64,000 bases of DNA from Olivibacter sp036959255 (GCF_036959255.1 NZ_JAWMTI010000007.1:62001-126000), one strand, 5' to 3'. Shown: positions 15,613 through 25,546, numbered from the stretch's first letter. The notes: generated from the sequence alone by a model not told the origin. A program made the numbers and translations.

Positions 15613-17037
15613 TTAATGGATTCCCATAAAGATACGGTTCCATCTGATCTTGTCGAAGAAAGATCCTTTATCATCTAAGCTAAGCCATACGAACAAAGCC
15701 TTCCCTACAATATGGTCTTCAGGTACAAAACCCCAAAATCTAGAGTCTAGTGAATTGTGACGGTTATCCCCCATCATCCAATAGTAATTCATCTTAAAGG
15801 TATAGCTATCCGCCTTCGTTCCATTGATATAATAGCCGTCGTCCTTTTTCTCCAAGGTATTGCCTTCATATATCGTAATAGCGCGTTCATAAATTGGTAC
15901 CGTTTGTTCGTTTAACTGAGCAGTCCATCCTTGATGCGGTACAATGACCGGACCATAATTGTCGCGGTTCCAATCAGCGCCCTGCGGAAAGATATCCTGT
16001 GTAGGTTCCGGTGTACCTTTCGGATAAATGAGCGGTTTAATTTCTTTCACGTTTGCCCAACCTTTGATCGTATTTGCCAACGAAGGAGTAAGGTAAAATA
16101 CATATTGATTAGGTTGTCCGGTTGAACCGCCTTCGATACGCATATCATTAATGCGGTCGAGGTTAATATCCGTACCATCAGTCGTCACTTCATACATCAG
16201 CTGCCCTTCCACCGGTGTCACTCCTTTCTTACCATTTACATAGACCTGTGCATCGGCGATCGAAATGGTATCTCCCGGAACACCGATAGCCCGTTTAATA
16301 TAATTTTCACGTTTATCCACCGGCCGATTAAAAGGTGCATCCGCTTCCATTGGATAATTGAAGACCACGACATCATTACGTTTAATCTTCTGTAAACCTG
16401 GTAATCGACGGTAGTCCATTTCCAGACCATCCCAATAGGCCTTTGTTCCGGTGATCGGCATGGTATGATGTGCAAAAGGAAAAGCGATGGGCGTCATCGG
16501 AAGCCGCGGACCGTAGTTGATCTTACTAACAAAGAGAAAATCTCCGGTAAGTAAGCTACGTTCCATCGATCCCGATGGGATCATATAAGCTTCAATCAAA
16601 AAAGTCCTGATCAAGGTCGCAGCCACAACCGCAAAAACAATAGCATCAGCCCATTCCCTGGTTGCTGATTTTTTATAGGGGTATTTCTTTTTAAATTCTT
16701 CTGTAGCCGATGCACCCCAATAGCTTATCGTTTTATCAGCTCCCCATAAAGGAAAGACGATAAAAGGAACAATGATTGTACCGACCTGATCAAGAAAAGA
16801 TCGCCGGCCAAAGCTCCGAACGAAATCAATGTATAAACCAATGCCGATAAAAAGATTTATAATAGGCACTATTAACAAGATAACCCACCACCAAGGTCTT
16901 CCCGTCAGCTTCGTCATTATATACTCACGATAAAACGGAACGAGTGATTCCCAACCGGGTCTTCCTGCTTTCACAAAAAGTAACCATAAACCGATCTGGG
17001 TGCCCAGGAAAAATACGACTAGAAAAGCTATTAACAT
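15613..17037 (-). CDS. lepB: Signal peptidase I
   Basis: The 474-residue membrane protease cleaves signal peptides of exported proteins. The catalytic Ser is S157 in IPSGSMERSLLTGD, and the general-base Lys is K248 in NYIKRAIGVPGD. The C-terminal box MMGDNRHNSLDSRFWGFV is intact. Before the peptidase domain lies an extra region of about 125 residues with two to three membrane segments (1-20, 50-70, 85-100), as in many Bacteroidota homologs, and a further segment around 130-147. An insertion between Lys and box E makes it longer than the E. coli enzyme (324 residues). It is the last gene of the parA-parB-DUF5683-dapB-lepB cluster. Confidence 0.93.
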   Translation of the reverse strand: MLIAFLVVFFLGTQIGLWLLFVKAGRPGWESLVPFYREYIMTKLTGRPWWWVILLIVPIINLFIGIGLYIDFVRSFGRRSFLDQVGTIIVPFIVFPLWGADKTISYWGASATEEFKKKYPYKKSATREWADAIVFAVVAATLIRTFLIEAYMIPSGSMERSLLTGDFLFVSKINYGPRLPMTPIAFPFAHHTMPITGTKAYWDGLEMDYRRLPGLQKIKRNDVVVFNYPMEADAPFNRPVDKRENYIKRAIGVPGDTISIADAQVYVNGKKGVTPVEGQLMYEVTTDGTDINLDRINDMRIEGGSTGQPNQYVFYLTPSLANTIKGWANVKEIKPLIYPKGTPEPTQDIFPQGADWNRDNYGPVIVPHQGWTAQLNEQTVPIYERAITIYEGNTLEKKDDGYYINGTKADSYTFKMNYYWMMGDNRHNSLDSRFWGFVPEDHIVGKALFVWLSLDDKGSFFDKIRWNRIFMGIH

Positions 17038-17068
17038 GCCTTATAAAGTAAAAATTAAAAAGTCAAAA

Positions 17069-17089
17069 TTAAAAACCCCCGAGGGGCTC
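17069..17089 (-). terminator. Weak hairpin plus T-run between dapB and lepB
   Basis: On the minus strand, CCCC-TCG-GGGG is followed by GTTTTTAATTTT. The stem is only 4 bp, so partial termination or no effect are both possible. If active, it would lower lepB read-through from the upstream genes. Confidence 0.3.
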
Positions 17090-17155
17090 ATTGATACCCT
17101 TTAAAAAGAAACAAGATATCAATAGTTAAAAATCTTAAATATTAACACCAAATTG

Positions 17156-17902
17156 TTACATCCTATTAAAATCAAACATATCTGTAACGGCATAAAAGCC
17201 TTTCTTTCCGTGTAGCCATTCCGCTGCAATTACAGCCCCTAAAGCAAATCCGGCGCGACTATGTGCGGTATGTTTGAACTCAAGCTGATCCACTTCCGAG
17301 CTATACAATACTGTATGCGTACCGGGCACTTCCTCAATTCGGTGCGACTCAATCAACAACTGATTTTTTTTTGGAATAACCTCTTCACCTTCACCTACCA
17401 GGTTATTCACCCATTCATCCTTATCATCATTATAGTCCAAAATACCTTCCGCTATTGTAATAGCTGTCCCACTGGGTGAGTCCAATTTATGCGTATGATG
17501 GATTTCCTCTACTTGAACATCATACTGCTTATAAGGGCTCATCGCTTTTGCCAGCAGCTTATTGATATGAAAAAACACATTAACGCCAATACTGAAGTTA
17601 GACCCATAAAGTAAAGTTTTGTTACCCGCTTTACATTTTTCTTCGATTGCAGGCAAGTGACTGTACCAGCCGGTAGTACCTACAACCATTGGCGTATCTG
17701 CTTCAAAACAGAGGTAGATGTTCTCAAGAGCTCCTTGTGGCGTACTAAAATCAATGGCTACATCCACATCGGAAAAATCTTCTGCTACAATTTCATGACG
17801 GTTATTTTCATCGATAATCAGCGCGACAGTATGACCTCTTTCGGAGGCAATTTTTTCTATTATACGGCCCATTTTACCGTAACCAATCAAGGCTATATTC
17901 AT
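17156..17902 (-). CDS. dapB: 4-hydroxy-tetrahydrodipicolinate reductase
   Basis: The 248-residue enzyme catalyses the NAD(P)H-dependent reduction step of the diaminopimelate/lysine pathway, feeding peptidoglycan synthesis. The N-terminal Rossmann motif is GYGKMGRIIE (8-17), DVAIDFSTP and VVGTTGW follow (about 46-80), and the substrate-binding signature is EIHHTHKLDSPSGTA (about 132-146). The C-terminal HTAHSRAGFALGAVIAAEWL motif is also typical. It is slightly shorter than the E. coli enzyme (273 residues), as in other Bacteroidota. It lies 71 bases downstream of the DUF5683 gene on the same strand. Confidence 0.96.
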   Translation of the reverse strand: MNIALIGYGKMGRIIEKIASERGHTVALIIDENNRHEIVAEDFSDVDVAIDFSTPQGALENIYLCFEADTPMVVGTTGWYSHLPAIEEKCKAGNKTLLYGSNFSIGVNVFFHINKLLAKAMSPYKQYDVQVEEIHHTHKLDSPSGTAITIAEGILDYNDDKDEWVNNLVGEGEEVIPKKNQLLIESHRIEEVPGTHTVLYSSEVDQLEFKHTAHSRAGFALGAVIAAEWLHGKKGFYAVTDMFDFNRM

Positions 17903-17973
17903 TATATCAGTGCTATGTGTTTAGGTTTGCAATATACGATTTTACTTAATACGCGTAAATGTAGTAAATTTTG

Positions 17974-18675
17974 TTACTTAATAGAAAATGTTGCCTTTAA
18001 GCCCACTACGGGTGTAGTGCGATAAGCCATCATACCAGGCACCTGCATCAAGGTGGGGCGGATATTGAAGGTAAGGTCATCGCTCATATCATAGCGTTTG
18101 AATTTCGCATCAATATAAGCATCAATTACGTTCAGGGCGTACCATCCAACCGTGAGAAGGATTGTTAAGTCCCGGTTTCGCCGGTAAAAGTCCTTCGCTC
18201 CGATGAGCCATTCCGTCGTGACATAGTCAGGATATTTTGGATTTTGGCTGAGCCCCTGATTTGCGAGACGAAAGCGAACTTCCTCTAATGTTTCACTGTA
18301 GTTATTCTGGGCGAAGACAAAGGAATAACCCAAACCACCAAAACCTGCCCAGATAATAGGAGCCTTCACATAGCCCCAACCACGATTAAACAATTGTCCC
18401 CAACCCGGTAAGATAAGGGAACGACGAACTGCTTGCTTCGTTAACGCTTCGAGTGCTAAGCGTGCTGAATCTTTATAAACAACAGGCTTTTGCTCCTCCT
18501 GCTTTTCTTTTCGTCTTTTGCGTTCCTTTTTCGATACATTGGCAGTATCGGTCATATCAAAACGATCTTTGCTGATATCACCGGGCGTTCTAACACTATC
18601 AGGCACCTGCGCGAAGGCAAAAGAACACCCTATCGAAAAAAAAACGAGTAAAAAGAGAAACCGAAATAGTGTCAT
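17974..18675 (-). CDS. DUF5683 membrane protein
   Basis: The 233-residue protein has a signal peptide (1-22), a charged linker rich in Lys/Glu (45-70), and then the DUF5683 core. The core holds RRSLILPGWGQLFNRGWGYVKAPIIWAGFGGLGYSF with a hydrophobic segment (about 95-125), and a second hydrophobic stretch ILLTVGWYALNVIDAYIDAKF. Its function is unknown, but in Bacteroidota it commonly sits between parB and dapB, as here. Its start overlaps the parB stop by one base (TAATG), so it is coupled to parB translation. Confidence 0.85.
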   Translation of the reverse strand: MTLFRFLFLLVFFSIGCSFAFAQVPDSVRTPGDISKDRFDMTDTANVSKKERKRRKEKQEEQKPVVYKDSARLALEALTKQAVRRSLILPGWGQLFNRGWGYVKAPIIWAGFGGLGYSFVFAQNNYSETLEEVRFRLANQGLSQNPKYPDYVTTEWLIGAKDFYRRNRDLTILLTVGWYALNVIDAYIDAKFKRYDMSDDLTFNIRPTLMQVPGMMAYRTTPVVGLKATFSIK

Positions 18676-19604
18676 TACCAGTCTAATAACTCCAGAATCC
18701 GACTCAGATCGTCTTCCGACATAAATGGAATCTCAATCGTGCCTTTCCCGCCTTTATTTTTCACATTGAGCTTTACTTTAGTAGAAAATTTGGAGGCCAG
18801 ATCATCCTGGATCTTTTGAAACTCAAACGATAACGATTTCTCTTTAGTATCCGGCTTCGCTTTATTCTTGTAGGCATGGTCATTAACCAAGCGCACCAAC
18901 TCTTCCACCTTTCGTACTGACAGCCCTTTATCAATGATTTCCTGAAAAATATACAGCTGCTTATCGACATCCGCGACATTGATCAGTGCGCGTGCATGCC
19001 CCATGCTTAATTTTCCATCGCGGATCGATGCTTGAATAACCGGTGGAAGTTTCAGCAAACGAAGATAATTAGTAACAGTAGATCGATTTTTACTTACTCG
19101 ATCACCCAATTCTTCTTGTTTTAAATTACATTCGTCGATCATCCGCTGAAAGCTCAAAGCAACCTCAATTGCGTTAAGATTTTCCCGTTGAATATTTTCA
19201 ATGAGGGCCATTTCCAACATTTGTTGGTCATTAGCCGTCCGTATATAGGCTGGAATTTCTGTCAAACCGGCAATTTTAGACGCTCTCAGACGTCGCTCTC
19301 CGGAAATCAATTGGTAATTCCCACTCCCTGCTTTACGCACCGTAATGGGTTGAATCAAGCCTTGCAACTTAATTGAGTCGGCAAGCTCATGGAGTGCTTC
19401 CGCGTCAAAATCCGTTCTCGGCTGAAAAGGGTTGACCTCAACTGCGGTGATCTTAATATGACTAACCGCCCCTGGAGGCACTTCTTTCCCGATCGTTTCT
19501 ACGGTTGACTGTTGACTTGCTGCTGTTTGCTTGATCACTTCATCTGTATCATTCAGCAGCGCACTTAAACCTTTTCCTAATCCTATTTTCCGCTGTTGCG
19601 CCAT
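18675..19604 (-). CDS. parB: Chromosome partitioning protein ParB
   Basis: The 309-residue DNA-binding CTPase-type protein has an N-terminal ParB/Srx domain (VEVNPFQPRTDFDAEALHELADSIKLQGLIQPITVR, with GERRLRASKIAGLTEIPAYI, about 55-125). It also has the helix-turn-helix domain (QEELGDRVSKNRSTVTNYLRLLKLP, about 155-180) and a C-terminal dimerisation region. It loads at parS sites and organises the origin region together with ParA. I did not find a parS-like GTTCCACGTGGAAC palindrome in the window. Start and stop overlap the neighbouring genes by one base each (TAATG). Confidence 0.95.
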   Translation of the reverse strand: MAQQRKIGLGKGLSALLNDTDEVIKQTAASQQSTVETIGKEVPPGAVSHIKITAVEVNPFQPRTDFDAEALHELADSIKLQGLIQPITVRKAGSGNYQLISGERRLRASKIAGLTEIPAYIRTANDQQMLEMALIENIQRENLNAIEVALSFQRMIDECNLKQEELGDRVSKNRSTVTNYLRLLKLPPVIQASIRDGKLSMGHARALINVADVDKQLYIFQEIIDKGLSVRKVEELVRLVNDHAYKNKAKPDTKEKSLSFEFQKIQDDLASKFSTKVKLNVKNKGGKGTIEIPFMSEDDLSRILELLDW

Positions 19605-20398
19605 TATATTTTTGCCTCCTCTTGCTCTTTCTGTAAACCGTTTTTAATTAAAATCTCCCGCGCTAAGTTTAAATAGTTAATGGCTCCCTTTGAATTGGCG
19701 TCGTGCATAATCACCGAAATACCAAAACTTGGCGCTTCACTTAACCGCGTATTTCGCTGAATAATTGTATTGAAAACCAAATCATTAAAATGGGATCTTA
19801 CTTCTTCAACCACTTGGTTGGATAAGCGTAAGCGGACATCATACATTGTTAGCAAAATACCTTCGATCTCAAGATTGGTATTTAACCGATTCTGAACAAT
19901 TTTAATCGTATTCAACAGCTTACCCAGTCCTTCCAATGCGAAATATTCACATTGAACCGGAATGATCACTGAATGAGCAGCTGTTAATGCATTGATGGTA
20001 ATCAATCCCAATGATGGTGAACAATCAATGATAATAAAATCATAATCGTCACTTACCTGGTTCAATACGGAACGCATTTTGTATTCGCGGTCATTGAGAT
20101 TAATCATCTCTATTTCGGCTCCTACAAGGTCAATATGTGCGGGCAGTAAATCTAAATTAGGCGTTTCCGTTTTTTGGATAGCCTCCCGAGGGTCTAAATC
20201 GTTAATAATACATTCGTATACACTCGATTTGATCGCCCTTGGATCGAATCCGATGCCTGAGGTCGAATTCGCCTGCGGATCGGCATCCACTAACAGTGTC
20301 CGATACTCCAATACGGCAAGACTCGCTGCTAAGTTAATTGAGGATGTGGTTTTACCTACTCCTCCTTTTTGATTGGCTAACGCTATGATTTTACCCAT
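19604..20398 (-). CDS. parA: Chromosome partitioning ATPase ParA (Soj)
   Basis: The 264-residue ATPase starts with MGKIIALANQKGGVGKTTSSIN, containing the deviant Walker A motif KGGVGKTT typical of ParA/MinD proteins. Walker A' is LVDADPQANST and Walker B is FIIIDCSPSLGLIT. It lacks the N-terminal HTH of plasmid ParA, so it is the chromosomal type. It moves ParB-parS complexes during segregation. It is the first gene of the cluster and transcription should begin in the 20399-20692 region. Confidence 0.95.
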   Translation of the reverse strand: MGKIIALANQKGGVGKTTSSINLAASLAVLEYRTLLVDADPQANSTSGIGFDPRAIKSSVYECIINDLDPREAIQKTETPNLDLLPAHIDLVGAEIEMINLNDREYKMRSVLNQVSDDYDFIIIDCSPSLGLITINALTAAHSVIIPVQCEYFALEGLGKLLNTIKIVQNRLNTNLEIEGILLTMYDVRLRLSNQVVEEVRSHFNDLVFNTIIQRNTRLSEAPSFGISVIMHDANSKGAINYLNLAREILIKNGLQKEQEEAKI

Positions 20399-20692
20399 TA
20401 TAATTTATAAGTCCTAAGTCAACAATAATCGCTTAATGGATTCATCCTCGAAATCCGTCTTCATCCATTAAACTAGGATGTTATCGTAATATTGCCCTTC
20501 ATGGCATTTTTTCCTAACAAATTGATCAGGTTTCTCCAGAGGCAAGCATCCTTTTTCTTCTCTCATTTATATAAAAATGCGTTTATTTAGTATATTCGCA
20601 ATTTTTAAACACGTTGAATAAGGTTGCTAAGATACAAATTTTACACAGCTTAAGAACCAGAAGAAGTCTAGATTTTACACATATTATCAACA
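20399..20692. promoter_or_regulatory. Divergent promoter region, parA cluster and FMN reductase
   Basis: This 294-base AT-rich gap contains no gene. TATATTCG at about 20600 (plus strand) is one base off TAnnTTTG and might serve the reductase gene. No repeat modules and no clear operator were seen. Confidence 0.35.
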
Positions 20693-21214
20693 ATGATCAC
20701 AATTATAGCCGGCACCAATCGTAAGGACAGCTACTCCTTGAAGGTCGCGAACTATTACCATCGACAACTTGATAAAAAAGGTTATGGCTCCGAGGTCATA
20801 TCGCTCGAATCTTTGCCGGATAATTTTATTGTAAGTGACCTTTATGGCGCAAGAAGTGAAGCATTTCAGCCTATACAGGATCGGATCAGTGCCACTACAA
20901 AATTTATTTTTATTATTCCCGAATATAACGGAAGCTTCCCCGGGGTGCTGAAAACATTGATCGATAGTTGCCTTTTTCCCGACAGTTTTGTCGGCAAGAA
21001 AGCGGCACTTGTAGGCATCAGTTCCGGAAAATATGGTAATATTCGCGGAGTCGAACATTTCACCGGCGTCTGTCACTACCTTAACCTCCACACGCTGCCT
21101 TTACGGATCCACATCCCCTATATCAAACAAGAATTGAATGAAGAATTAGATTTTTTTAAAGAAGATACCCTCCACTTCACGAATCAACAACTTGCTGACT
21201 TCATCGCCTTTTGA
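20693..21214 (+). CDS. NADPH-dependent FMN reductase family flavoprotein
   Basis: The 173-residue protein has the flavodoxin-like fold of the FMN_red family (azoreductase/chromate reductase type). The phosphate-binding loop appears as IIAGTNRKDSYSLKVA (3-18), and the flavin contact motif as FIIPEYNGSFPGVLKTLIDS (about 72-91; the family usual is PEYNGSIPGxLKNAID). It should reduce quinones, azo dyes or similar acceptors using NAD(P)H, in the cytoplasm. Its stop codon directly abuts the stop codon of the convergent DeoR gene. Confidence 0.88.
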   Translation: MITIIAGTNRKDSYSLKVANYYHRQLDKKGYGSEVISLESLPDNFIVSDLYGARSEAFQPIQDRISATTKFIFIIPEYNGSFPGVLKTLIDSCLFPDSFVGKKAALVGISSGKYGNIRGVEHFTGVCHYLNLHTLPLRIHIPYIKQELNEELDFFKEDTLHFTNQQLADFIAF

Positions 21215-21982
21215 TTAAGTAGCGATCATCACTTTAACACCTTTCTTCTCCAATAATTTTACAGTAGCAGACGGAATCCCCTCATCGGTTACGATATAGG
21301 CGACATCACCCAGCTCACAAATCTTACCGATCCCTCTTTTTCCAAACTTTGTACTATCGGCCAGTACGGCAACTTGCTGCGCAGCCCGAATCATTTTTTG
21401 ATTCAGCCCCGCCTCCGCCAAATTACTGATCGATAAACCAAAATCAATGTCGATTCCGTCAACCCCAAGAAACAAAATACCGCAAGATATATTTTCAAGA
21501 ATATATTCCGCATGTACCCCGGCCACCGAAGACGAGCTCGGTCTGACCAAACCGCCCAATTGCAGCACTTCAATATTGTTTCTTCCGCTTAATTCAAAAG
21601 CAACTTTAATCGCCGGTGTAATGACTGTAATGGGATGGCCTGGTTGAAGTGCACGGGCAAACTCAAACACCGTTGTACCCGAACCAATCATAATAGAATC
21701 ATTTTTCCCGATCAACGACAACGATGTTTTGGCAATTTTTTGTTTTTTATCCGGATTAATCAATGCTTTCTCAACGATCGGCCGATCATTGGCATAAGGA
21801 TTTGTCAATGACGCCCCTCCCCTTGTACAAAACAAGAGGTTCTTATCTTCTAAAAACTTTAAATCTTTTCTTATGGTAACGCCTGAAACCTTTGTCATTT
21901 CCACCAGCTCGGGAATGGTAGCACTGCCATTCGTTTTAACAAGCTTAATGATCGCTTCATGTCTCTTGGTAATATTCCTCAT
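21215..21982 (-). CDS. DeoR/GlpR family transcriptional regulator
   Basis: The preferred start is the ATG at 21980-21982, giving 255 residues (MRNITKRHEAIIKLVKTNG...). An upstream in-frame start at 22030 would add 16 residues that are unusual for the family. It has a DeoR winged helix (ATIPELVEMTKVSGVTIRKDLKFLEDKNLLFCTRGGAS) and a C-terminal sugar-phosphate sensor (DeoRC) with the IGSGTTVFEFA phosphate-binding motif, LFLGVDGID and LADSTKFGKRG. Members respond to phosphorylated sugars or polyols. It is divergent from the SusC-led operon that encodes two FGGY kinases, so it very likely represses that operon. Confidence 0.9.
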   Translation of the reverse strand: MRNITKRHEAIIKLVKTNGSATIPELVEMTKVSGVTIRKDLKFLEDKNLLFCTRGGASLTNPYANDRPIVEKALINPDKKQKIAKTSLSLIGKNDSIMIGSGTTVFEFARALQPGHPITVITPAIKVAFELSGRNNIEVLQLGGLVRPSSSSVAGVHAEYILENISCGILFLGVDGIDIDFGLSISNLAEAGLNQKMIRAAQQVAVLADSTKFGKRGIGKICELGDVAYIVTDEGIPSATVKLLEKKGVKVMIAT

Positions 21983-22333
21983 AATCACGGATTCTGTTAC
22001 AAGAATACTTATTATTTTCTCAAAAATCAATAAGTCGATCAGCGTGTTTCAAATTGTTTTATTTTATTTAAAAAAACTTTTATATACATTTATTTTGTTA
22101 TTTTTTGTTAAAAAACATATTTTAGCATACACAAAACCAGTTAAAACCAATTGTTTACCGATCAAATCATTATCATTTTTTTATAGCTTAAAATCATCTA
22201 AAGCGAGAAATAACCATAGAAAAACTGAATTTGATAATCTATTCTTAATCGCTTCTTAACATTCAAAAATGATTTTTGGCAACATTATGAAATATTAATA
22301 AACAAAACTAAACAATCAATAAAACTAAAAAAA
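21983..22333. promoter_or_regulatory. Divergent control region of the DeoR gene and polyol operon
   Basis: This very AT-rich region of about 350 bases has no gene. A direct repeat TTTTGTTA occurs at 22093-22100 and 22103-22110, exactly one helical turn apart. This is the arrangement seen in DeoR/GlpR operators, so it is a candidate operator. No clear TAnnTTTG promoter stands out. Confidence 0.4.
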
Positions 22334-25300
22334 ATGAAAAGAAAGATCTATCTAAGCCTTTTCTATTACTTCAGTTGCGCCTCTCTCTTATGGGCACAGG
22401 AACAAAAAACCTTACAAGGTAAGGTAACAACAGTGAACGGAGAAAGTCTACCCGGTGTTTCTGTCACCGTGATCGGAACGGATAAACGCATGGGCACTAC
22501 CACCAATGAAGAAGGAGCTTATAGCTTGTCGATTCCAGAAGGAGCCAGCCTCTCTTTTTCGATTATTGGCTATACCACACAACAGTTGAATCCTCAGGGC
22601 AAACATGAATTGAATGTAGTGATGAAATTAGGCCAGGCAGACCTGGAAGAAGTTGTAGTTGTCGGTTATGGCACCCAAAAGAAAGCGAACTTAACCGGCG
22701 CGGTTGATCAGGTCGGAAAGGAGGTTTTTGAAAACCGTCCGCTCACCAGTACCACGCGTGGCCTTCAAGGGGTGATCCCTAACTTGAATATTAAAATGAC
22801 CGACGGCAAGCCCACGCGTGAAGCTACTTATAACGTACGGGGCAGGACCTCAATCGGGGCCGGTGGTTCCGCTTTGGTATTGATCGACGGTGTTCCCGGT
22901 AATCCGGATCTCCTGAATCCCAACGATATCGAGCGTGTGACGGTTTTGAAAGATGCGGCATCGGCTGCGATTTATGGGGCACGTGGTAGCTTTGGAGTCG
23001 TATTGATCACTACGAAAACACCTAGCAAAGAACGATCGGTCATTACCTATTCATCAGGTTACTCTAGAAATGACCATACGAAGCGTCCGGATCTGGTAAC
23101 GGAAGGGTATCCCTGGGCAAAAACATTTAATGATGCTTTTAGCTCCTGGAATGACTACAGCGCAGACCCCCAGAAGGCCAATAGCGTATTTCCCTGGTCG
23201 CAAGAATATTTGGAAGAATTACGCAAGCGCTACGAGGCAGGCAATACGCCTTCAACGGACATTGACCCTGCAACCGGGCGCTATGTCTACTATGGCAGTA
23301 CAGATTGGCTAAAGGAATTATATGCCGATCACACTCCTTCAATGGAACAACAATTGAGCTTTTCCAGCAGTGGCGAGAAGACTTCCTTTTATCTTTCGGG
23401 TCGATACAATAATCAGGGTGGTATTTTTCGTTATAACCCGGATAAATTCAACCAATATAATTTACGTGCGAAGGGAAGTATTCAAGTGAAAGACTGGTTA
23501 CGTGTCGAGAATGACATTACTTACAATGAAAGAAAATACTTTACCCCTATTCTCAACCATCCAAGTAACACCCCGGTATGGCGACGCATTTCGGACGAAG
23601 CCTTTCCGGTGGCCATGCTCCGCAATCCTGACGGCACACTTACAGAAAACGCATCAATTGTTTTCGGCAGCTTCATTTCAGGCAATAACCATTGGGATGA
23701 ATCGCGCAGGCAAACACGCAACACTTCACGGATTTTTACGAATTTCTTCGATAATAAATTAAAAATCAACGGTGATTTCACCTTCGAAAAAACACTCTTC
23801 AATCGAACACAACTCTATACACCTGTTCCTTATAGCAATGCCCCGGGTGTTTACCTGGAACGTGGCATCAGTAAGATGAACGAAAAAATTGACAATACAA
23901 CCTATCTCGCATTGAATGCTTATGGGCAGTATACCAATCAATTTGGTAAAAACCATTTCAATGCTGTATTGGGCTATAACTATGAACGCTCTAAACTTGG
24001 CAGCCGGTTTATGGAGCGCGATAATTTGATCAACCCTTCCTTACCAGATTTCTCTTTAATTGATGGGCAGAATTTCCTTTTAACAGGCGGTGGAAACGAA
24101 TGGTTGACTGCGGGCGGTTTCTATCGGGTCAGTTATGATTATGACGGAAAATACCTGCTCGAAACGAACGGCCGCTATGATGGGTCTTCTAAATTTCCAC
24201 GTGGACAACAATGGGGCTTTTTCCCTTCCATCTCTGGCGGTTGGCGTGTTTCTGAGGAAAACTTTTGGCAGGACGGCTTAAAACAGGCCATTGGCGAATT
24301 CAAACTGCGGGCTTCTTATGGAAGTTTAGGAAATGGAAACATCGATCCTTATCAATTTCTGGAAATCATGAATGTTAACCGATCTGCCCTGATATTGAAC
24401 GGCATACGGCCAAACTACACGTCCAACCCAGGGGTTATACCAGATGGACTCACATGGGAGAAGGCGACTACCGTCAATATCGGAACGGACCTGTCTTTTA
24501 TTAAAAATCGACTGAATGCTACTTTCGATTGGTATACGCGAAAAACCACCGATATGTTTACCGTTGGACTCCCTTTGCCGGGTATTTTTGGAACGGACGT
24601 ACCAGAAGGGAACTATGCGGATCTAAAAACGATCGGCTGGGAATTGAGTCTTAACTGGCGCGACCAGATTAAAACAGCTAAACCCATTAATTACGATCTG
24701 CGTTTTACACTTGCCGACAGCAGGGCATTCATCACGCGTTTCAACAACCCTCTAGGGCTGATCAACACCTACTATGAAGGTCAGCGTGTTGGTGATCTGT
24801 GGGGTTTTGTTAACGACGGCTTCTTCCAGAGTCAGCAGGAAATTGACAATTACACAATTGATCAGTCGTTCATAAGGGTGTCAGCAGCCAATAAAATCCT
24901 ACCGGGCGACATCCGATTTAAAGACATGAACGGTGATGGAAAGATCGATCAGGGCACCAATACTTTAGGTGATCCGGGCGATCAGGTAATTATTGGGAAT
25001 ACCGAACCTCGTTTTCAATTTGGTTTCAATGCAAATTTCAGCTGGAACAATTTCTTTTTAGCCAGCTTCTTTCAGGGCGTGGGAAAGCGCGAATTCATGC
25101 CGGGCTCGGATAATGCGCTCTTTTGGGGACCCTACAACCGTCCTTACAGCTGGCACCCCACTTATGTGGTGGAAAACATGTGGTCACCGGATAATCCGGA
25201 TGCTTATTTTCCTCGGCTAAGAGGGTATACCGCCCTCAATTCGCGGGGCGAGCTCACTTTCAATCAGACACGTTATCTCCAAAATGCAGCATATATTCGG

Positions 25301-25546
25301 TTAAAAAACATCACGATCGGTTATAACCTTCCAACATCCTGGCTCAGTAAGATTCATGTTGAAAACTTAAGCGTTTACTTTACAGGGCAAAACCTCTGGA
25401 CCTGGTCGCCCATGTTCAAACACAACCCAAACATGGATCCGGAAAACATCGAACGTGCAGATCCTGAACTCAATGCAAATGCAGGGCAGGGTATGGCTTA
25501 CCCGATGTTAAAAACCTATACACTTGGAATCAACGTAACCCTTTAA
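22334..25546 (+). CDS. SusC/RagA family TonB-dependent transporter
   Basis: The 1070-residue outer-membrane transporter has a signal peptide (1-21) and a carboxypeptidase-like regulatory domain (LQGKVTTVNGESLPGVSVTVIGTDKRMGTTTNEEGAYSL, about 27-66). The SusC hallmark EEVVVVGYGTQKKANLTGAV and a plug domain (LQGVIPNLNI...YNVRGRTSIGAGGSALVLIDGVPGN...DAASAAIYGARGSFGVVLITTK) follow, then a 22-strand barrel. It imports a ligand captured by the SusD partner using TonB energy. It is the first gene of the operon. The operon's enzymes suggest a polyol or polyol-phosphodiester ligand rather than a glycan, because no glycoside hydrolase is in this operon. Confidence 0.95.
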   Translation: MKRKIYLSLFYYFSCASLLWAQEQKTLQGKVTTVNGESLPGVSVTVIGTDKRMGTTTNEEGAYSLSIPEGASLSFSIIGYTTQQLNPQGKHELNVVMKLGQADLEEVVVVGYGTQKKANLTGAVDQVGKEVFENRPLTSTTRGLQGVIPNLNIKMTDGKPTREATYNVRGRTSIGAGGSALVLIDGVPGNPDLLNPNDIERVTVLKDAASAAIYGARGSFGVVLITTKTPSKERSVITYSSGYSRNDHTKRPDLVTEGYPWAKTFNDAFSSWNDYSADPQKANSVFPWSQEYLEELRKRYEAGNTPSTDIDPATGRYVYYGSTDWLKELYADHTPSMEQQLSFSSSGEKTSFYLSGRYNNQGGIFRYNPDKFNQYNLRAKGSIQVKDWLRVENDITYNERKYFTPILNHPSNTPVWRRISDEAFPVAMLRNPDGTLTENASIVFGSFISGNNHWDESRRQTRNTSRIFTNFFDNKLKINGDFTFEKTLFNRTQLYTPVPYSNAPGVYLERGISKMNEKIDNTTYLALNAYGQYTNQFGKNHFNAVLGYNYERSKLGSRFMERDNLINPSLPDFSLIDGQNFLLTGGGNEWLTAGGFYRVSYDYDGKYLLETNGRYDGSSKFPRGQQWGFFPSISGGWRVSEENFWQDGLKQAIGEFKLRASYGSLGNGNIDPYQFLEIMNVNRSALILNGIRPNYTSNPGVIPDGLTWEKATTVNIGTDLSFIKNRLNATFDWYTRKTTDMFTVGLPLPGIFGTDVPEGNYADLKTIGWELSLNWRDQIKTAKPINYDLRFTLADSRAFITRFNNPLGLINTYYEGQRVGDLWGFVNDGFFQSQQEIDNYTIDQSFIRVSAANKILPGDIRFKDMNGDGKIDQGTNTLGDPGDQVIIGNTEPRFQFGFNANFSWNNFFLASFFQGVGKREFMPGSDNALFWGPYNRPYSWHPTYVVENMWSPDNPDAYFPRLRGYTALNSRGELTFNQTRYLQNAAYIRLKNITIGYNLPTSWLSKIHVENLSVYFTGQNLWTWSPMFKHNPNMDPENIERADPELNANAGQGMAYPMLKTYTLGINVTL

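Noticed and set aside
18675..20692. parS site near parAB
   Set aside because: I looked for GTTCCACGTGGAAC-like palindromes around parA and parB and saw none; the 15516 palindrome has a different core.
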